From Actinomycetota bacterium (GTDB lineage: Bacteria > Actinomycetota > Actinomycetes > Nanopelagicales > Nanopelagicaceae): 45,231 nucleotides of DNA. This document shows positions 26,270-37,675 of this stretch, in pieces (the first letter of the stretch is position 1; the number at the start of each line of letters is the position of its first letter). Made by a program: the position numbers and the translations under genes. Under the pieces are notes generated by a model, which had not been told where the DNA came from, made no database searches, and saw nothing but the letters and a program-made list of their open reading frames with translations. The stretch spans positions 1-45,231 of the forward strand of contig VGAI01000004.1 in NCBI GenBank assembly GCA_016870815.1. Direction: 5' to 3'.

Positions 26270-28337
26270 GGGTCTTCTCGACAGCTCCTGGAGCGAGTTA
26301 GATGACGATGCGGTTCGTTATGCCCGAGCAATCGCGATGGATGCAGTTCAGAAAGTTGGCAATGGCCACCCCGGTACTGCGATGGCCTTGGCACCAGTTG
26401 CCTATCTTCTCTTTCAAAAGGTCCTTCGTCACGATCCCGCCGATCCTCACTGGATTGCACGCGATCGTTTTATTCTCTCGTGTGGACATTCGTCGTTGAC
26501 TCTCTATACACAGCTCTTTCTTGGTGGCTTCGGTCTTGAGTTGGAAGATCTCAAAGAATTTCGCACCTGGGGATCGCTCACTCCTGGCCATCCTGAGTTC
26601 GGCCATACCAGTGGCGTGGAAACAACGACTGGACCGTTAGGACAAGGTGTAGCCAACGGCGTTGGCATGGCGATGGCTTCGCGTTTTCGGAGAGGTCTTC
26701 TCGACCCGAACTCAAAGGACGGCGATTCAATTTTTGATCAGAACATTTGGGTTCTTGCATCTGATGGCGACCTTCAAGAGGGAGTGAGCGCTGAAGCTTC
26801 GAGTCTTGCCGGTGTACAAGCGCTCGGAAATCTCAAAGTCATCTATGACGATAATCGAATTTCGATAGAGGGTGATACCCATCTCGCGTTTACCGAAGAT
26901 GTCTCAGCTCGCTATCGCGCATATGGATGGGAAGTCTTTGAAGTCAATTCCCTTGCTTCAGGCGATGTCGATCGATTTGCTCTTGCCTCCGCAATAGATA
27001 AAGCAGTAGCTATTTCGAGCAAACCCGTTCTGATTCGATTGCAGAGTGTTATCGCATGGCCAGCTCCGAAGGCAAGGAATACGGCGAAGTCACATGGTTC
27101 AGCCCTCGGTGCAGAGGAGGTTGCAGCTGCAAAAATCGAACTCGGTCTTGATCCAAGTCAATCCTTCGCTATGCCGAATCAGGTTCTGGAACACACACGA
27201 AATCTTCGCCTCCGAGGAGAGAGGTTGCATGAATCCTGGAACGCCGATTTCACAAAGTGGGCGAGTGATAATCCCGAAAAAGTGGAACTTCTGGATCGTC
27301 TAACAGCCGGGCACCTCCCTCTCGGTTGGGATAGCGCTCTCCCTACCTTTGAGAGAGGGAAATCTGTAGCCACCCGAAAAGCCTCCGGCGATGTGATCCA
27401 ATCTCTGGCCGCGGTACTGCCCGAACTTTGGGGCGGTAGCGCAGATCTAGCAGATAGCAATAACACGCCTATTCACGCTTCATCGTCATTCTTGCCGGCC
27501 AGCTCGGCCATGAAAGGCGTCGACCCATTTGGTAGAAATATTCACTTCGGAATTCGTGAACACGCTATGGGAGCGATCGCAAACGGAATTGCACTCTTTG
27601 GTCTCTCCAAAATCTATGTTGGAACATTCCTCGTTTTCAGCGATTACATGCGTGGAGCGGTAAGACTCTCAGCGCTGATGAACTTACCCGTCACCTATAT
27701 CTGGAGTCATGATTCGATTGGTTTGGGAGAAGATGGTCCAACGCATCAACCAATCGAACACATTGCCGCACTTCGAGCGATTCCGAATTTGGCCGTTATC
27801 CGACCAGCCGATGGAAACGAAACGCTCTTTGCTTGGCGGCGGTTGATCAAGCACCCTGCACCTTCCGCGCTCCTACTTTCCCGGCAGAACCTGCCCGTCT
27901 TGAGTGGAACTGATGGCGATGGCGTCGCGAATGGTGCATATGTGCTGGAAGATTTCATGGCGGAGGGCGCGAAGGCGATTCAGGCGCTTCTCATTGCTAC
28001 TGGCTCAGAGCTTCACCTGGCAGTCGATGCTGCGAAAGCGCTCTCACTTGAAGGAGTAAGTACTCGCGTTGTGAGTGCGCCGTGTCTCGAATGGTTTAGA
28101 GCAATGCCAGCTGAGTACCGCAATGCGGTCTTGCCACCATCAGTTCGTGCTCGAGTTTCGGTTGAGGCTGCGGTTGCTCAAGGTTGGCATGAATGGATTG
28201 GCGATGCTGGTGTTTCGGTCTCTCTCGATCATTTCGGAGCCTCCGCTAGCGCTGAAGTGCTCTTCGAGAAATTCGGTTTCACTATTGAGAAAATTGCGCA
28301 AGCGATCAAAGAATCTTTGGTCAAAGCCAGAGCGTAG
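26259..28337 (+). CDS. tkt: Transketolase
   Basis: GTG start (VSNRGLLDSSW) after a GAAGGGGG Shine-Dalgarno; AVQKVGNGHPGTAMAL, GPLGQGVANGVGMA, HDSIGLGEDGPTHQPIEH. Confidence 0.96.
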   Translation: MSNRGLLDSSWSELDDDAVRYARAIAMDAVQKVGNGHPGTAMALAPVAYLLFQKVLRHDPADPHWIARDRFILSCGHSSLTLYTQLFLGGFGLELEDLKEFRTWGSLTPGHPEFGHTSGVETTTGPLGQGVANGVGMAMASRFRRGLLDPNSKDGDSIFDQNIWVLASDGDLQEGVSAEASSLAGVQALGNLKVIYDDNRISIEGDTHLAFTEDVSARYRAYGWEVFEVNSLASGDVDRFALASAIDKAVAISSKPVLIRLQSVIAWPAPKARNTAKSHGSALGAEEVAAAKIELGLDPSQSFAMPNQVLEHTRNLRLRGERLHESWNADFTKWASDNPEKVELLDRLTAGHLPLGWDSALPTFERGKSVATRKASGDVIQSLAAVLPELWGGSADLADSNNTPIHASSSFLPASSAMKGVDPFGRNIHFGIREHAMGAIANGIALFGLSKIYVGTFLVFSDYMRGAVRLSALMNLPVTYIWSHDSIGLGEDGPTHQPIEHIAALRAIPNLAVIRPADGNETLFAWRRLIKHPAPSALLLSRQNLPVLSGTDGDGVANGAYVLEDFMAEGAKAIQALLIATGSELHLAVDAAKALSLEGVSTRVVSAPCLEWFRAMPAEYRNAVLPPSVRARVSVEAAVAQGWHEWIGDAGVSVSLDHFGASASAEVLFEKFGFTIEKIAQAIKESLVKARA

Positions 28338-29437
28338 TGATGAAGGCCCTTCGAGATATCACCGAGGCTGGTACCTCAATCTGGCTTGATGATCTTTCAC
28401 GGGAGCGGCTGGCAGGTTCACTGGCGCAATACATCTCCCAGTATGAAATCCGCGGGGTAACTACCAATCCTGCAATCTTCTCGGCCGCTATCTCTGGTTC
28501 AGATCTCTATCGCGAAGACATCAAGCGCCTGGCCGCCACGGGTCTAGAGTCAGATAAGATCATCGAGGAGCTCACCACCGATGATGTCAGACGAGCCTGC
28601 GATCTCTTCGAAGATCTCTTCCACTCATCGGGCGGAGTAGATGGTCGAGTCTCGATCGAGGTAGATCCCGCGCTTGCCCGCAACACAGAAGAGACAATTA
28701 GTGAAGGCTTATCGCTTCAGCGAAAAGTAGATCGCCACAATCTCTTGGTGAAAGTCCCCGCAACCAAGGAGGGCTTATCGGCAATCACTCGACTGACTGA
28801 AGCAGGGGTTAGTGTCAATATCACTTTGATCTTCTCACTCTCTCGATATCGAGAGGTGATTGATGCCTACGCTCAAGGCCTTGAGCGACGTCTGATACGC
28901 GGCGAGGATATTTCGCAGATTCACTCCGTCGCCTCTTTCTTTGTCAGCCGTGTTGATACTGAGGTAGATGCACGTCTGGCCGCGATGGATGAGAAGAGTG
29001 GCGCGTTAAAACTGAAAGGGCAGGCGGCAGTAGCCAATGCTGTCCTTGCTTATCGACTCTTTGAAGAAGAGAGCGCTAGCGATCGCTGGAAACGTTTGAC
29101 GAAGTCAGGGGCCAATCTGCAGCGACCACTCTGGGCATCAACCGGAGTGAAGGACCCTGCCTATCGCGCAACGCTTTACGTAGATTCCCTCGTTGCACCA
29201 AATACTGTTAACACGATGCCTGATGCCACCTTGAAAGCTTCTGCTCTCCTTACAGGCCTTACAGAGAGACCGATTCAAGATCGCTATCAAGAAAGTGATG
29301 AGGTACTCCTCTCCCTTTCAGAACGTGGCATCAATCTAGAAGAAGTTGCTGTCAAGCTTGAAGATGAGGGTCTGAAGAAGTTTCTTGACCCCTGGGTTGC
29401 TTTGGGCGAGAGCGTAAAGTCAGTGATGCGTTCTTAG
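28337..29437 (+). CDS. tal: Transaldolase
   Basis: 366 aa; TSIWLDDLSRERL, GVTTNPAIF, HNLLVKVPATKEGL, SVNITLIFSL. Confidence 0.96.
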   Translation: MMKALRDITEAGTSIWLDDLSRERLAGSLAQYISQYEIRGVTTNPAIFSAAISGSDLYREDIKRLAATGLESDKIIEELTTDDVRRACDLFEDLFHSSGGVDGRVSIEVDPALARNTEETISEGLSLQRKVDRHNLLVKVPATKEGLSAITRLTEAGVSVNITLIFSLSRYREVIDAYAQGLERRLIRGEDISQIHSVASFFVSRVDTEVDARLAAMDEKSGALKLKGQAAVANAVLAYRLFEEESASDRWKRLTKSGANLQRPLWASTGVKDPAYRATLYVDSLVAPNTVNTMPDATLKASALLTGLTERPIQDRYQESDEVLLSLSERGINLEEVAVKLEDEGLKKFLDPWVALGESVKSVMRS

Positions 29438-30886
29438 ATGTCAACGCTGCGTCTTTCTGCAAAGCTCTCGGATTTTCCACGATTTGCTGGAATCGAAGCT
29501 ATTTCGCCACGAATCGCAGCCAAAGATCCAACAATCTGGGGAGAGGCAGCATCAGCTGAGGCGGCGATTCGCCTCGGCTGGGTAGATCTACCGCAATCAT
29601 CGCGCTCACTCCTCCCGCGTCTTGACGCACTCTGGGCCTGGGCTCGAAGTGAAGGAATAGCGAAATTGATTCTCTGCGGAATGGGTGGTTCTTCACTCGC
29701 ACCTGAAGTCATTGCCCGAAGTCACGGCAAAGATCTCATCATCGTAGATTCGACCGATCCAAATGTCTTGGAACCTTTGACGAAGCTCTCGTTCATTGAT
29801 TGCGTTGTCGTCGTTAGTTCAAAGTCGGGTACAACGATAGAGACTCGTTCTCATCTAGCGCTCTTCGAAGAGCTTATTGAGAAAAGCGGGATCGACCCTA
29901 AGGAGAGGATCATCGTCATTACTGATCCTGATTCACCATTGGATGGATATGCCAGATCCAAGGGATACCAACTCTTCAACGCTGATCCTCATGTCGGCGG
30001 ACGATTCAGCGCACTCACCGCATTTGGTCTGGTGCCCTCAGCGCTGCTCGGGATCGATATCGCGCCAATTCTCGATGACGCAAGTGAGACTCTCGAAGAA
30101 CTTACCCGCCCAGGAAATCAAGCGGAGCTCCTGGCATCCTTTATGGCTCAAGGCCATTTCCTTCAGATGAGGGAGAGCCTCAAGTACCCAGGGCTATGTG
30201 ATTGGATCGAGCAACTCGTTGCGGAGTCTTCCGGTAAAGAAGGCAAAGGTGTTCTCCCTTGGATTTCCGAGACGCATTTTCCTTCATATCCAACGCTCGA
30301 TCTCGACCACGAGATCAAGGGAACACTTGGATCACAGTTCATGCTCTGGGAATGGAGTACTGCGCTCCTTGGCTGGATCTTGAAAGTTGATCCCTTTAAT
30401 CAGCCAAATGTTCAAGAATCCAAATCTGAAACAGCGAATTTCCTCAATGAGAAAGGCGCGCCATCCTCTCAATCAATATCAATTGCAGAGTTATCGAATG
30501 TTCTTCGTAGCGCTGCGCCCGGCGCTGGTTACATCGCTATCTGTGCATTTCTCAATCGCTTCGATGATCACGCGCTCTATCAACTTCGCAGGCGACTTGA
30601 GACACGCTTCAACATCCCCGTTACTTTCGGTTGGGGACCGCGCTTCCTCCACTCAACAGGTCAGTTCCATAAAGGGGGCCCGAAGAGTGGGATCTTTCTC
30701 TCAATCACTGGAGATTGTCGAAACGATGTAGAAGTACCGAAAGAGTCCTTCACCTTTCAAGAACTTATCAGGGCGCAGGCCTCTGGTGATGCCAAGGCTC
30801 TCAAGAGCAAAGGATTAAAGGTCATCCAGATACATCTCAAAGATCGCACCAGCGGAATAGAGGAACTTCTCAAAACTTTTGGCTAA
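29438..30886 (+). CDS. pgi: Glucose-6-phosphate isomerase
   Basis: 482 aa; LCGMGGSSLAPEV, SSKSGTTIETRSH, STGQFHKGGPKSG; SIS-domain protein after tal. Confidence 0.9.
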   Translation: MSTLRLSAKLSDFPRFAGIEAISPRIAAKDPTIWGEAASAEAAIRLGWVDLPQSSRSLLPRLDALWAWARSEGIAKLILCGMGGSSLAPEVIARSHGKDLIIVDSTDPNVLEPLTKLSFIDCVVVVSSKSGTTIETRSHLALFEELIEKSGIDPKERIIVITDPDSPLDGYARSKGYQLFNADPHVGGRFSALTAFGLVPSALLGIDIAPILDDASETLEELTRPGNQAELLASFMAQGHFLQMRESLKYPGLCDWIEQLVAESSGKEGKGVLPWISETHFPSYPTLDLDHEIKGTLGSQFMLWEWSTALLGWILKVDPFNQPNVQESKSETANFLNEKGAPSSQSISIAELSNVLRSAAPGAGYIAICAFLNRFDDHALYQLRRRLETRFNIPVTFGWGPRFLHSTGQFHKGGPKSGIFLSITGDCRNDVEVPKESFTFQELIRAQASGDAKALKSKGLKVIQIHLKDRTSGIEELLKTFG

Positions 30887-30920
30887 AGCTTTCATTTAAC
30901 GCGAGGCGGATACCGTCCTA

Positions 30921-31265
30921 TTACTCGTCGTCGCCACGAAGTCTTTTCAACGATTCCTCGAGAATCTTCTTTGCTTCAGCCTCAGTACGACGTTCTTTCA
31001 CGTATGCAAGGTGAGTCTTGTAGGGCTCATTCTTTATTGGCGATGGTGGGTTGTTCTTATCTTGTCCTGCTGGAAGTCCGCATCGAGGGCAATCCCATTC
31101 TTCAGGAATCTCGACCGTGCCATCATCAGCGAATGAAGGCTTTGTCTCGTGACGATTGAGGCACCAGTAAGAGATCCTGAACCTGGCGATTGCTTCGCCA
31201 CGCTCTGCCTCTCCCATTGGACCTGCACCAACTCGCGATCCGCGGATTGCGCTACCACCAGCCAC
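30921..31265 (-). CDS. rbpA: RNA polymerase-binding protein RbpA
   Basis: 114 aa; AIRGSRVGAGPMGEAERGE, WDCPRCGLPAGQDKNNPP, EPYKTHLAYVKERR. Confidence 0.96.
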   Translation of the reverse strand: MAGGSAIRGSRVGAGPMGEAERGEAIARFRISYWCLNRHETKPSFADDGTVEIPEEWDCPRCGLPAGQDKNNPPSPIKNEPYKTHLAYVKERRTEAEAKKILEESLKRLRGDDE

Positions 31266-31299
31266 TACTTTCTCCTTTGTTCTTTCGCCTAATTAAAAA

Positions 31300-31536
31300 T
31301 CAATTGACGTTCTTGAGAACGAGACCGAGGGCAACTATGAGAGTGAACCAAAGGCCTCCTGCAACGATAGTGATTCGGTCCAGGTTCTTCTCAACAACCG
31401 AGGAGCCACCATAGGTCGATGAAATTCCACCTCCGAAGAGATCAGAGAGACCACTCCCCTTGCCCTTATGGAGTAAGACGAGAACGATCATCAACACGCT
31501 GATCAGAATCAACGCAATCGAGAGGGCAATAACCAC
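31300..31536 (-). CDS. secG: Preprotein translocase subunit SecG
   Basis: 78 aa; two TM segments flanking LLHKGKGSGLSDLFGGG. GTG start. Confidence 0.92.
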   Translation of the reverse strand: MVIALSIALILISVLMIVLVLLHKGKGSGLSDLFGGGISSTYGGSSVVEKNLDRITIVAGGLWFTLIVALGLVLKNVN

Positions 31537-31642
31537 TTCAAGCTCCGATCAAAGTACTGGGCTCACTCTTCGGGCCTTCTCTAACCCGAGGCGTCCGATT
31601 GACAGGAGGGGATTCTATCAGTCGCGAGCCATCACTCCCTGA

Positions 31643-32455
31643 TTAGAGAACGCGATGAAACTTGCAGATACGCGCAAATTCTTCCGGGTCAAGGCTCGCG
31701 CCTCCGACAAGGGCTCCATCAATATTCGGTTGGCGCATGATGTCGACGATATTGGCTGATTTCACTGAACCGCCATAGAGAATTCTTGCCGCAGATGCAA
31801 TCTCCTCACTAGCGATCTTGACAAGCTCACTTCTAATCGCGGCGCAGACCTCTTCAGCATCTTCTGGACTCGCTGTCCGTCCGGTTCCAATGGCCCACAC
31901 TGGTTCATAGGCAAATACGATCTTTCGTAAGTCTGGCTTGTGAATTCCTTTCAATCCAGCACGTAGTTGATTCACCACATGCGTAATCTGATCTCCCGCT
32001 TCTCGGATAGCGAGCTCTTCGCCGATACAGAAGATCGGGCGAAGGCCATTAGCAATCGCGGCACGTAATTTCCGATTGAGCAGTTCATCACTCTCGCCGT
32101 GAACCGCACGTCGCTCAGAGTGACCAACAATCACATAAGTACAACCAAGTTTTTCCAACATCGATCCAGCGATATCCCCGGTAAATGCTCCAGGCTTCTC
32201 AGGTGAAAGATCCTGGGCGCCATAACTCAAACAAAGGCGATCACCGTCGACCAACGTCTGAACCGAACGAAGATCAGTGAATGGTGGGAAGAGGGCAACT
32301 TCAACCTTGTCGAAATCGCGATCTTCAAGTGAGTAGGCCAACTTCTGCGTCACCGCAATCGCTTCAAGATGATTGAGATTCATCTTCCAGTTACCAGCGA
32401 TGAGCGGGCGCTTCTCGTCAAGCTCAAGCGTTTCGGTCGAATCCTTCTTGCTCAC
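31643..32455 (-). CDS. tpiA: Triose-phosphate isomerase
   Basis: 270 aa; [40 protein letters not shown] start. Confidence 0.97.
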   Translation of the reverse strand: MSKKDSTETLELDEKRPLIAGNWKMNLNHLEAIAVTQKLAYSLEDRDFDKVEVALFPPFTDLRSVQTLVDGDRLCLSYGAQDLSPEKPGAFTGDIAGSMLEKLGCTYVIVGHSERRAVHGESDELLNRKLRAAIANGLRPIFCIGEELAIREAGDQITHVVNQLRAGLKGIHKPDLRKIVFAYEPVWAIGTGRTASPEDAEEVCAAIRSELVKIASEEIASAARILYGGSVKSANIVDIMRQPNIDGALVGGASLDPEEFARICKFHRVL

Positions 32456-32510
32456 TTGGCAATCCTTTCCATGATTTCAGTTTGGCTCAATCACTGTACC
32501 TATTTCAGAT

Positions 32511-33695
32511 TTATGAAAGTGCGACAAGGCCGGGGAGCTCCTTGCCTTCAAGGTACTCCAGGCTCGCCCCACCTCCGGTTGAGACATAGCCAAAATCCGA
32601 ATCGGCAAATCCCAGCGCTCGAATAGCGGCGGCCGAATCACCACCCCCGACGACTGCTAGCCCATCAACTGCGCGAAGCGCATCAGCCACAACTCGCGTC
32701 CCCTCTTGAAAGTTCGAGAACTCGACAACTCCCATCGGACCATTCCAGAAGATGGTTCGACATCTCTTGATGGAATCAGCGAATCTCTTCGCGCTCTCTG
32801 GCCCAATATCTAGACCCATCTCTTCCTGACCGATCTGATCAACACTAACGATTCGAGCACTCACATCCTTGAACTCAGTTGTGACTTTGATATCAGTAGG
32901 AAGCAGGATCTCCACTCCTTTTTCCTCGGCACGAGAAAGTATCGCGTGAACGGTCGCTAACTGCTCCGCTTCAAAAAGAGACTTACCAATCTTGTATCCC
33001 TTTGCGGCTAGGAAGGTGAAGACCATTCCACCACCTATAGCGATCATTTCGACGCGCTCTAAAAGATTTGTGATGACCGCAATCTTGTCGGAAACTTTCG
33101 CACCGCCAAGGACTACGCCAAAGGGGCGGAGCGGATCATTGGTTAGGCGCTCAAGAATCTCGCTCTCTTTCGCCACCAAGAATCCAGCAGCATGTGGCAT
33201 GAGCGAAGCTAGTTCGAAAACCGATGCATGTTTTCTGTGAACAGCGCCAAAGCCATCCCCTATATAGATTTCGCCGAGGTGAGCTAACTTCCTCGCTAGT
33301 TCAAACCTCTCTTCTTCAACCTTGCTCGTTTCAGCGGCTTCAAAACGGATATTTTCAAGGCAGGTAATCTCACCGGGCTTGGCTTTAGCCGTCGCTTCGG
33401 TTGCATCAACAATGGTCTCTGCAAAATTCACATCGCGACCCAAAAGTTCACCCAAACGCGAAGCAACGGGTCTGAGGGAGAGCTCACTCTTTCTCTCGCC
33501 TTTAGGTCGCCCCAGATGGGCAATCACCAGAATCGAAGCACCCGCATCAATCAAATAGTTGATTGTCGGAAGTGAAGCCTTGATGCGACCATCATCGGTA
33601 ACTCGACCATCTTTCAATGGCACATTGAGATCGGCGCGGAGAACTACCCGCTTACCTGCGAAATCGAGTGAGTTGAGTTTCTTTACCGAAGCCAT
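32511..33695 (-). CDS. pgk: Phosphoglycerate kinase
   Basis: 394 aa; VVLRADLNVPLKDG, GGGDSAAAI, VSTGGGASLEYLEGKELPG. Confidence 0.97.
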   Translation of the reverse strand: MASVKKLNSLDFAGKRVVLRADLNVPLKDGRVTDDGRIKASLPTINYLIDAGASILVIAHLGRPKGERKSELSLRPVASRLGELLGRDVNFAETIVDATEATAKAKPGEITCLENIRFEAAETSKVEEERFELARKLAHLGEIYIGDGFGAVHRKHASVFELASLMPHAAGFLVAKESEILERLTNDPLRPFGVVLGGAKVSDKIAVITNLLERVEMIAIGGGMVFTFLAAKGYKIGKSLFEAEQLATVHAILSRAEEKGVEILLPTDIKVTTEFKDVSARIVSVDQIGQEEMGLDIGPESAKRFADSIKRCRTIFWNGPMGVVEFSNFQEGTRVVADALRAVDGLAVVGGGDSAAAIRALGFADSDFGYVSTGGGASLEYLEGKELPGLVALS

Positions 33696-34709
<1,014 letters not shown>

Positions 34710-34770
34710 TCAAGATAGAACTAAGAACTGTTACTGCACCTCAAGAGTCTTGCAGATGGTTCTCAGTTGA

Positions 34771-34801
34771 TTTATCCACTGCGCCGTGGCCAGGAGGTCA
34801 A
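34771..34801 (-). promoter_or_regulatory. Candidate promoter of gap-pgk-tpiA: TTGACC - 19 nt - GATAAA
   Basis: TTGACC (rc of 34796-34801) and GATAAA (rc of 34771-34776) in the 171-bp whiA-gap gap, one of the larger non-coding gaps in the window. Confidence 0.45.
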
Positions 34802-34868
34802 CTCTACCAACACAGCAATTACTCACCGATTATTAGCCGAGTCGGTAGCCGATTACTATGACAAAAGA

Positions 34869-35846
34869 TTAGTTGAGCATCTCTGGCGAAATTGAGCTCT
34901 CGGTGTCAGGAATCCCCAACTCCCCTGCTCGCTTATCGGCCATTGCCAAGAGTCTGCGAATACGGCCAGCTATTGCATCTTTCGTCATCGCGGGGACCGC
35001 CAGGGTCCCTAACTCCTCGAGGCTCGCCTGTCCGTGGCGAATACGTAATTCCCCAGCTTCGCGGAGGTGGTCTGGGATTTCATTTCCTAGAATTTCGAGC
35101 GCTCGTTGTACGCGCGCAGAGGCTGCGACCGCCGCACGGGCAGAGCGCCTGAGATTGGCATCATCAAAATTCGCGAGGCGATTTGCGGTTGCACGTACCT
35201 CTCGACGAAGTCTTCTCTCCTCCCACGCTAAGACGCTCTCATGAGCACCGATTCGTGTGAGAAGTGCACCGATTGAATCTCCATCACGAATGACAACTCG
35301 ATCAACTCCGCGCACTTCACGCGCCTTTGCAGTTATTCCCAATCTTCTCGCAGAGCCAACAAGTGCCAGCGCTGCTTCAGGTCCCGGACAGGTGATTTCA
35401 AGAGCCGAAGATCTTCCAGGTTCAGTCAATGAGCCATGAGCGATAAATGCTCCACGCCAGGCCGCCTCAGCATCGCAAATCGCCGCCGAGACAATTTGCG
35501 GGGGTAACCCTCTGATCGGGCGATTCTGGGAATCGGTCAGCCCCGTCTGGCGAGCAAGCGCCTCTCCTGCATCGATGACGCGGACCATGTAGCGATTGCC
35601 TTTGCGAAGCCCTCCAGGTCCGACGATCATCAACTCGGAATCATGTCCATAAATCTCTTGGATATCTTTTCTAAGTCGCCTTGCTGAGTGAGCGGCATCG
35701 AGTTCGACCTCGATAGCTATCTTGCCGGAGTTGATATGAAGTCCATCTGCAAAACGAAGCACTGCTGAGACTTCTGCTTTCCGGCAACAAGGTTTATTGA
35801 CTGATACCCGGCTTAATTCGTCCTTTACCGACTCCGTCATTGCCAT
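34869..35846 (-). CDS. whiA: WhiA sporulation/cell-division transcription regulator
   Basis: 325 aa; LAGLIDADG-like domain ([32 protein letters not shown]) and C-terminal HTH ([30 protein letters not shown]). Confidence 0.95.
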   Translation of the reverse strand: MAMTESVKDELSRVSVNKPCCRKAEVSAVLRFADGLHINSGKIAIEVELDAAHSARRLRKDIQEIYGHDSELMIVGPGGLRKGNRYMVRVIDAGEALARQTGLTDSQNRPIRGLPPQIVSAAICDAEAAWRGAFIAHGSLTEPGRSSALEITCPGPEAALALVGSARRLGITAKAREVRGVDRVVIRDGDSIGALLTRIGAHESVLAWEERRLRREVRATANRLANFDDANLRRSARAAVAASARVQRALEILGNEIPDHLREAGELRIRHGQASLEELGTLAVPAMTKDAIAGRIRRLLAMADKRAGELGIPDTESSISPEMLN

Positions 35847-35851
35847 AAGGG

Positions 35852-36790
35852 TTATCTAACACTCTCGGTGGAGAAAATGTGGCTGAAAGCGGAAGCCAAT
35901 TTCTCCCAATCGTGGTGATGCGGGTCGCTTTTCTGGGTCAAATCAGCAAGGACCAAGCGACCACCCATCTCCCTCACCTTCGATTCCAAAGCGCTGCCGT
36001 AGCGAGCGGCGCTGGTATCTGCAAGTGCGATATCGAAGCGAAGTGAGGGTGCGAATCTCTGCATGACAGCAAGGTGGTGGTGCGGCGATGTACCCGAAAG
36101 TTCATCTCCATGCGGATCATCAAGGTTAAGCACGATTAACTTCTTTGCTTGCGAAGAGAGAATAGATTCAAGCTCTTCTTCGAGAAGTAAATGCGGCATC
36201 ACAGATGAGTACCAGGAACCAGGACCGATTGTTATCCACTCCGAGTCAGCGATCGCTTCGATTGCCTCTCTTGCAGCGCGGGGAATTGAGGTTTCAGGCC
36301 GGGTTGGCATTATTCGTAATTCTTCGAGCGTTCCTCGATAACTACCAACCTCGACCTGGCCCCGGATAACATTTCCATCAAGGAACTTCGCTTCAATCGT
36401 CAGCGGATCGAGTGACATCGGAAGAACTCTTCCGACCACCTTCAAGAGCGCCCCTACGCGATCAAGACCACCGACCGGATCACCATCTCGATCCCAGAGC
36501 GCCGTAAGCAAGAGATTTCCTAGTGCGTGGCCATTCATTTCGCCCTCAGAGGTGAAGCGATATTGCATGATTTCGGCCCAACCCCGCCCCCACTCATCAT
36601 CACCACAGAGCGCAGCGAGAGCCATGCGTAGATCCCCCGGCGGAAGCGAATTGAATTCAGAGCGAAGTCGTCCAGAGGATCCGCCATTATCGGCAACAGT
36701 GACGATTGCGGTTATCTCTGAGTTGGTATTGCGTAGGGCTCGAAGTGTGGCGAAGAGTCCGTGTCCACCACCTAGCGCTGTTACTTTCAA
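35852..36790 (-). CDS. YvcK-family gluconeogenesis factor (CofD-like)
   Basis: [48 protein letters not shown]. Start uncertain: the track GTG at 36850 overlaps rapZ by 56 nt; the TTG at 36790 lies directly after the rapZ stop. Confidence 0.92.
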   Translation of the reverse strand: MKVTALGGGHGLFATLRALRNTNSEITAIVTVADNGGSSGRLRSEFNSLPPGDLRMALAALCGDDEWGRGWAEIMQYRFTSEGEMNGHALGNLLLTALWDRDGDPVGGLDRVGALLKVVGRVLPMSLDPLTIEAKFLDGNVIRGQVEVGSYRGTLEELRIMPTRPETSIPRAAREAIEAIADSEWITIGPGSWYSSVMPHLLLEEELESILSSQAKKLIVLNLDDPHGDELSGTSPHHHLAVMQRFAPSLRFDIALADTSAARYGSALESKVREMGGRLVLADLTQKSDPHHHDWEKLASAFSHIFSTESVR

Positions 36791-36794
36791 AGCA

Positions 36795-37664
36795 TTACTG
36801 CTCTCTGCCAAGATCTCGATGAATGCTCTGAACCGAGAGTGAGTAATCACTAACTTCGGCGGCTAATCTCTGTGCGAGTTCATCAGTTACGGCAACCGAG
36901 CGATGCTTGCCACCAGTGCAGCCAATACCAACGGTGATGAATTTCTTCCCCTCGCGGACAAAGCCAGGAATAACGCTCTTGATGGTGGAGATAAAGAAAT
37001 TCAAGAAATCACTCACACCTTCAGCCGTCAAAACCCGATTGCTAACCCGCGCATCCTTGCCAGTGAGCGGTCGTAGCTCTGGATCCCAATGAGGATTCGC
37101 TATAAAGCGGCAATCCATGACCAAGTCAGCATCAACCGGGAGCCCGTGTTTGTAGCCAAATGAGAGCACATTGATTCGAAGATCTATTCCCTCGCCTGAA
37201 GCAAAGAGATTGTCGATCTTCCGATCAAGTTGATGGATGTTGAGTTCTGTCGTGTCGATGACGACATCAGCGGCAGAGCGTAGTTCTCGTAGCTTCTCGC
37301 GTTCACGATGGATTCCATTGAGAATTCTTTCACCCTCTTGAAGCGGGTGCGGTCTTCGTGTCGACTCAAAACGGCGGACTAGGGAGTCATCCGAGGCATC
37401 GACAAAGAGGATTCTTGATGAGATTGATTTCTCTTTCAATTCTCCTAGGGCTCGGGTGAGATCGCCGAACAATCCCCGCGCGCGGACATCGACTACGACA
37501 GCTATCTTGGAAATCGAGCTCTCGGCTGTCTCGAAGAGAGATCGAATCAACGAGGGCGGGAGGTTATCAACGACATACCAACCAGCATCTTCCAACGAAT
37601 GAGCGACTTGTGATTTACCAGCACCGCTCATTCCCGTGATTACTACTAGCTCTCGCGTTGTCAT
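36795..37664 (-). CDS. rapZ: RNase adapter RapZ / YvcJ-like nucleotide-binding protein
   Basis: 289 aa; GMSGAGKSQVAHSLED Walker A, VVDNLPPSLI, FGYKHGLPVDADLVMDCRFIANPHW, GCTGGKHRSV. Confidence 0.95.
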   Translation of the reverse strand: MTTRELVVITGMSGAGKSQVAHSLEDAGWYVVDNLPPSLIRSLFETAESSISKIAVVVDVRARGLFGDLTRALGELKEKSISSRILFVDASDDSLVRRFESTRRPHPLQEGERILNGIHREREKLRELRSAADVVIDTTELNIHQLDRKIDNLFASGEGIDLRINVLSFGYKHGLPVDADLVMDCRFIANPHWDPELRPLTGKDARVSNRVLTAEGVSDFLNFFISTIKSVIPGFVREGKKFITVGIGCTGGKHRSVAVTDELAQRLAAEVSDYSLSVQSIHRDLGREQ

Positions 37665-37675
37665 CAGAGCAAACT

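Noticed and set aside
34772-34780. TTATCCACT as a stand-alone DnaA-regulated site
   Set aside because: A single 8/9 match in AT-rich promoter sequence can occur by chance; mentioned only as context in the gap promoter finding.
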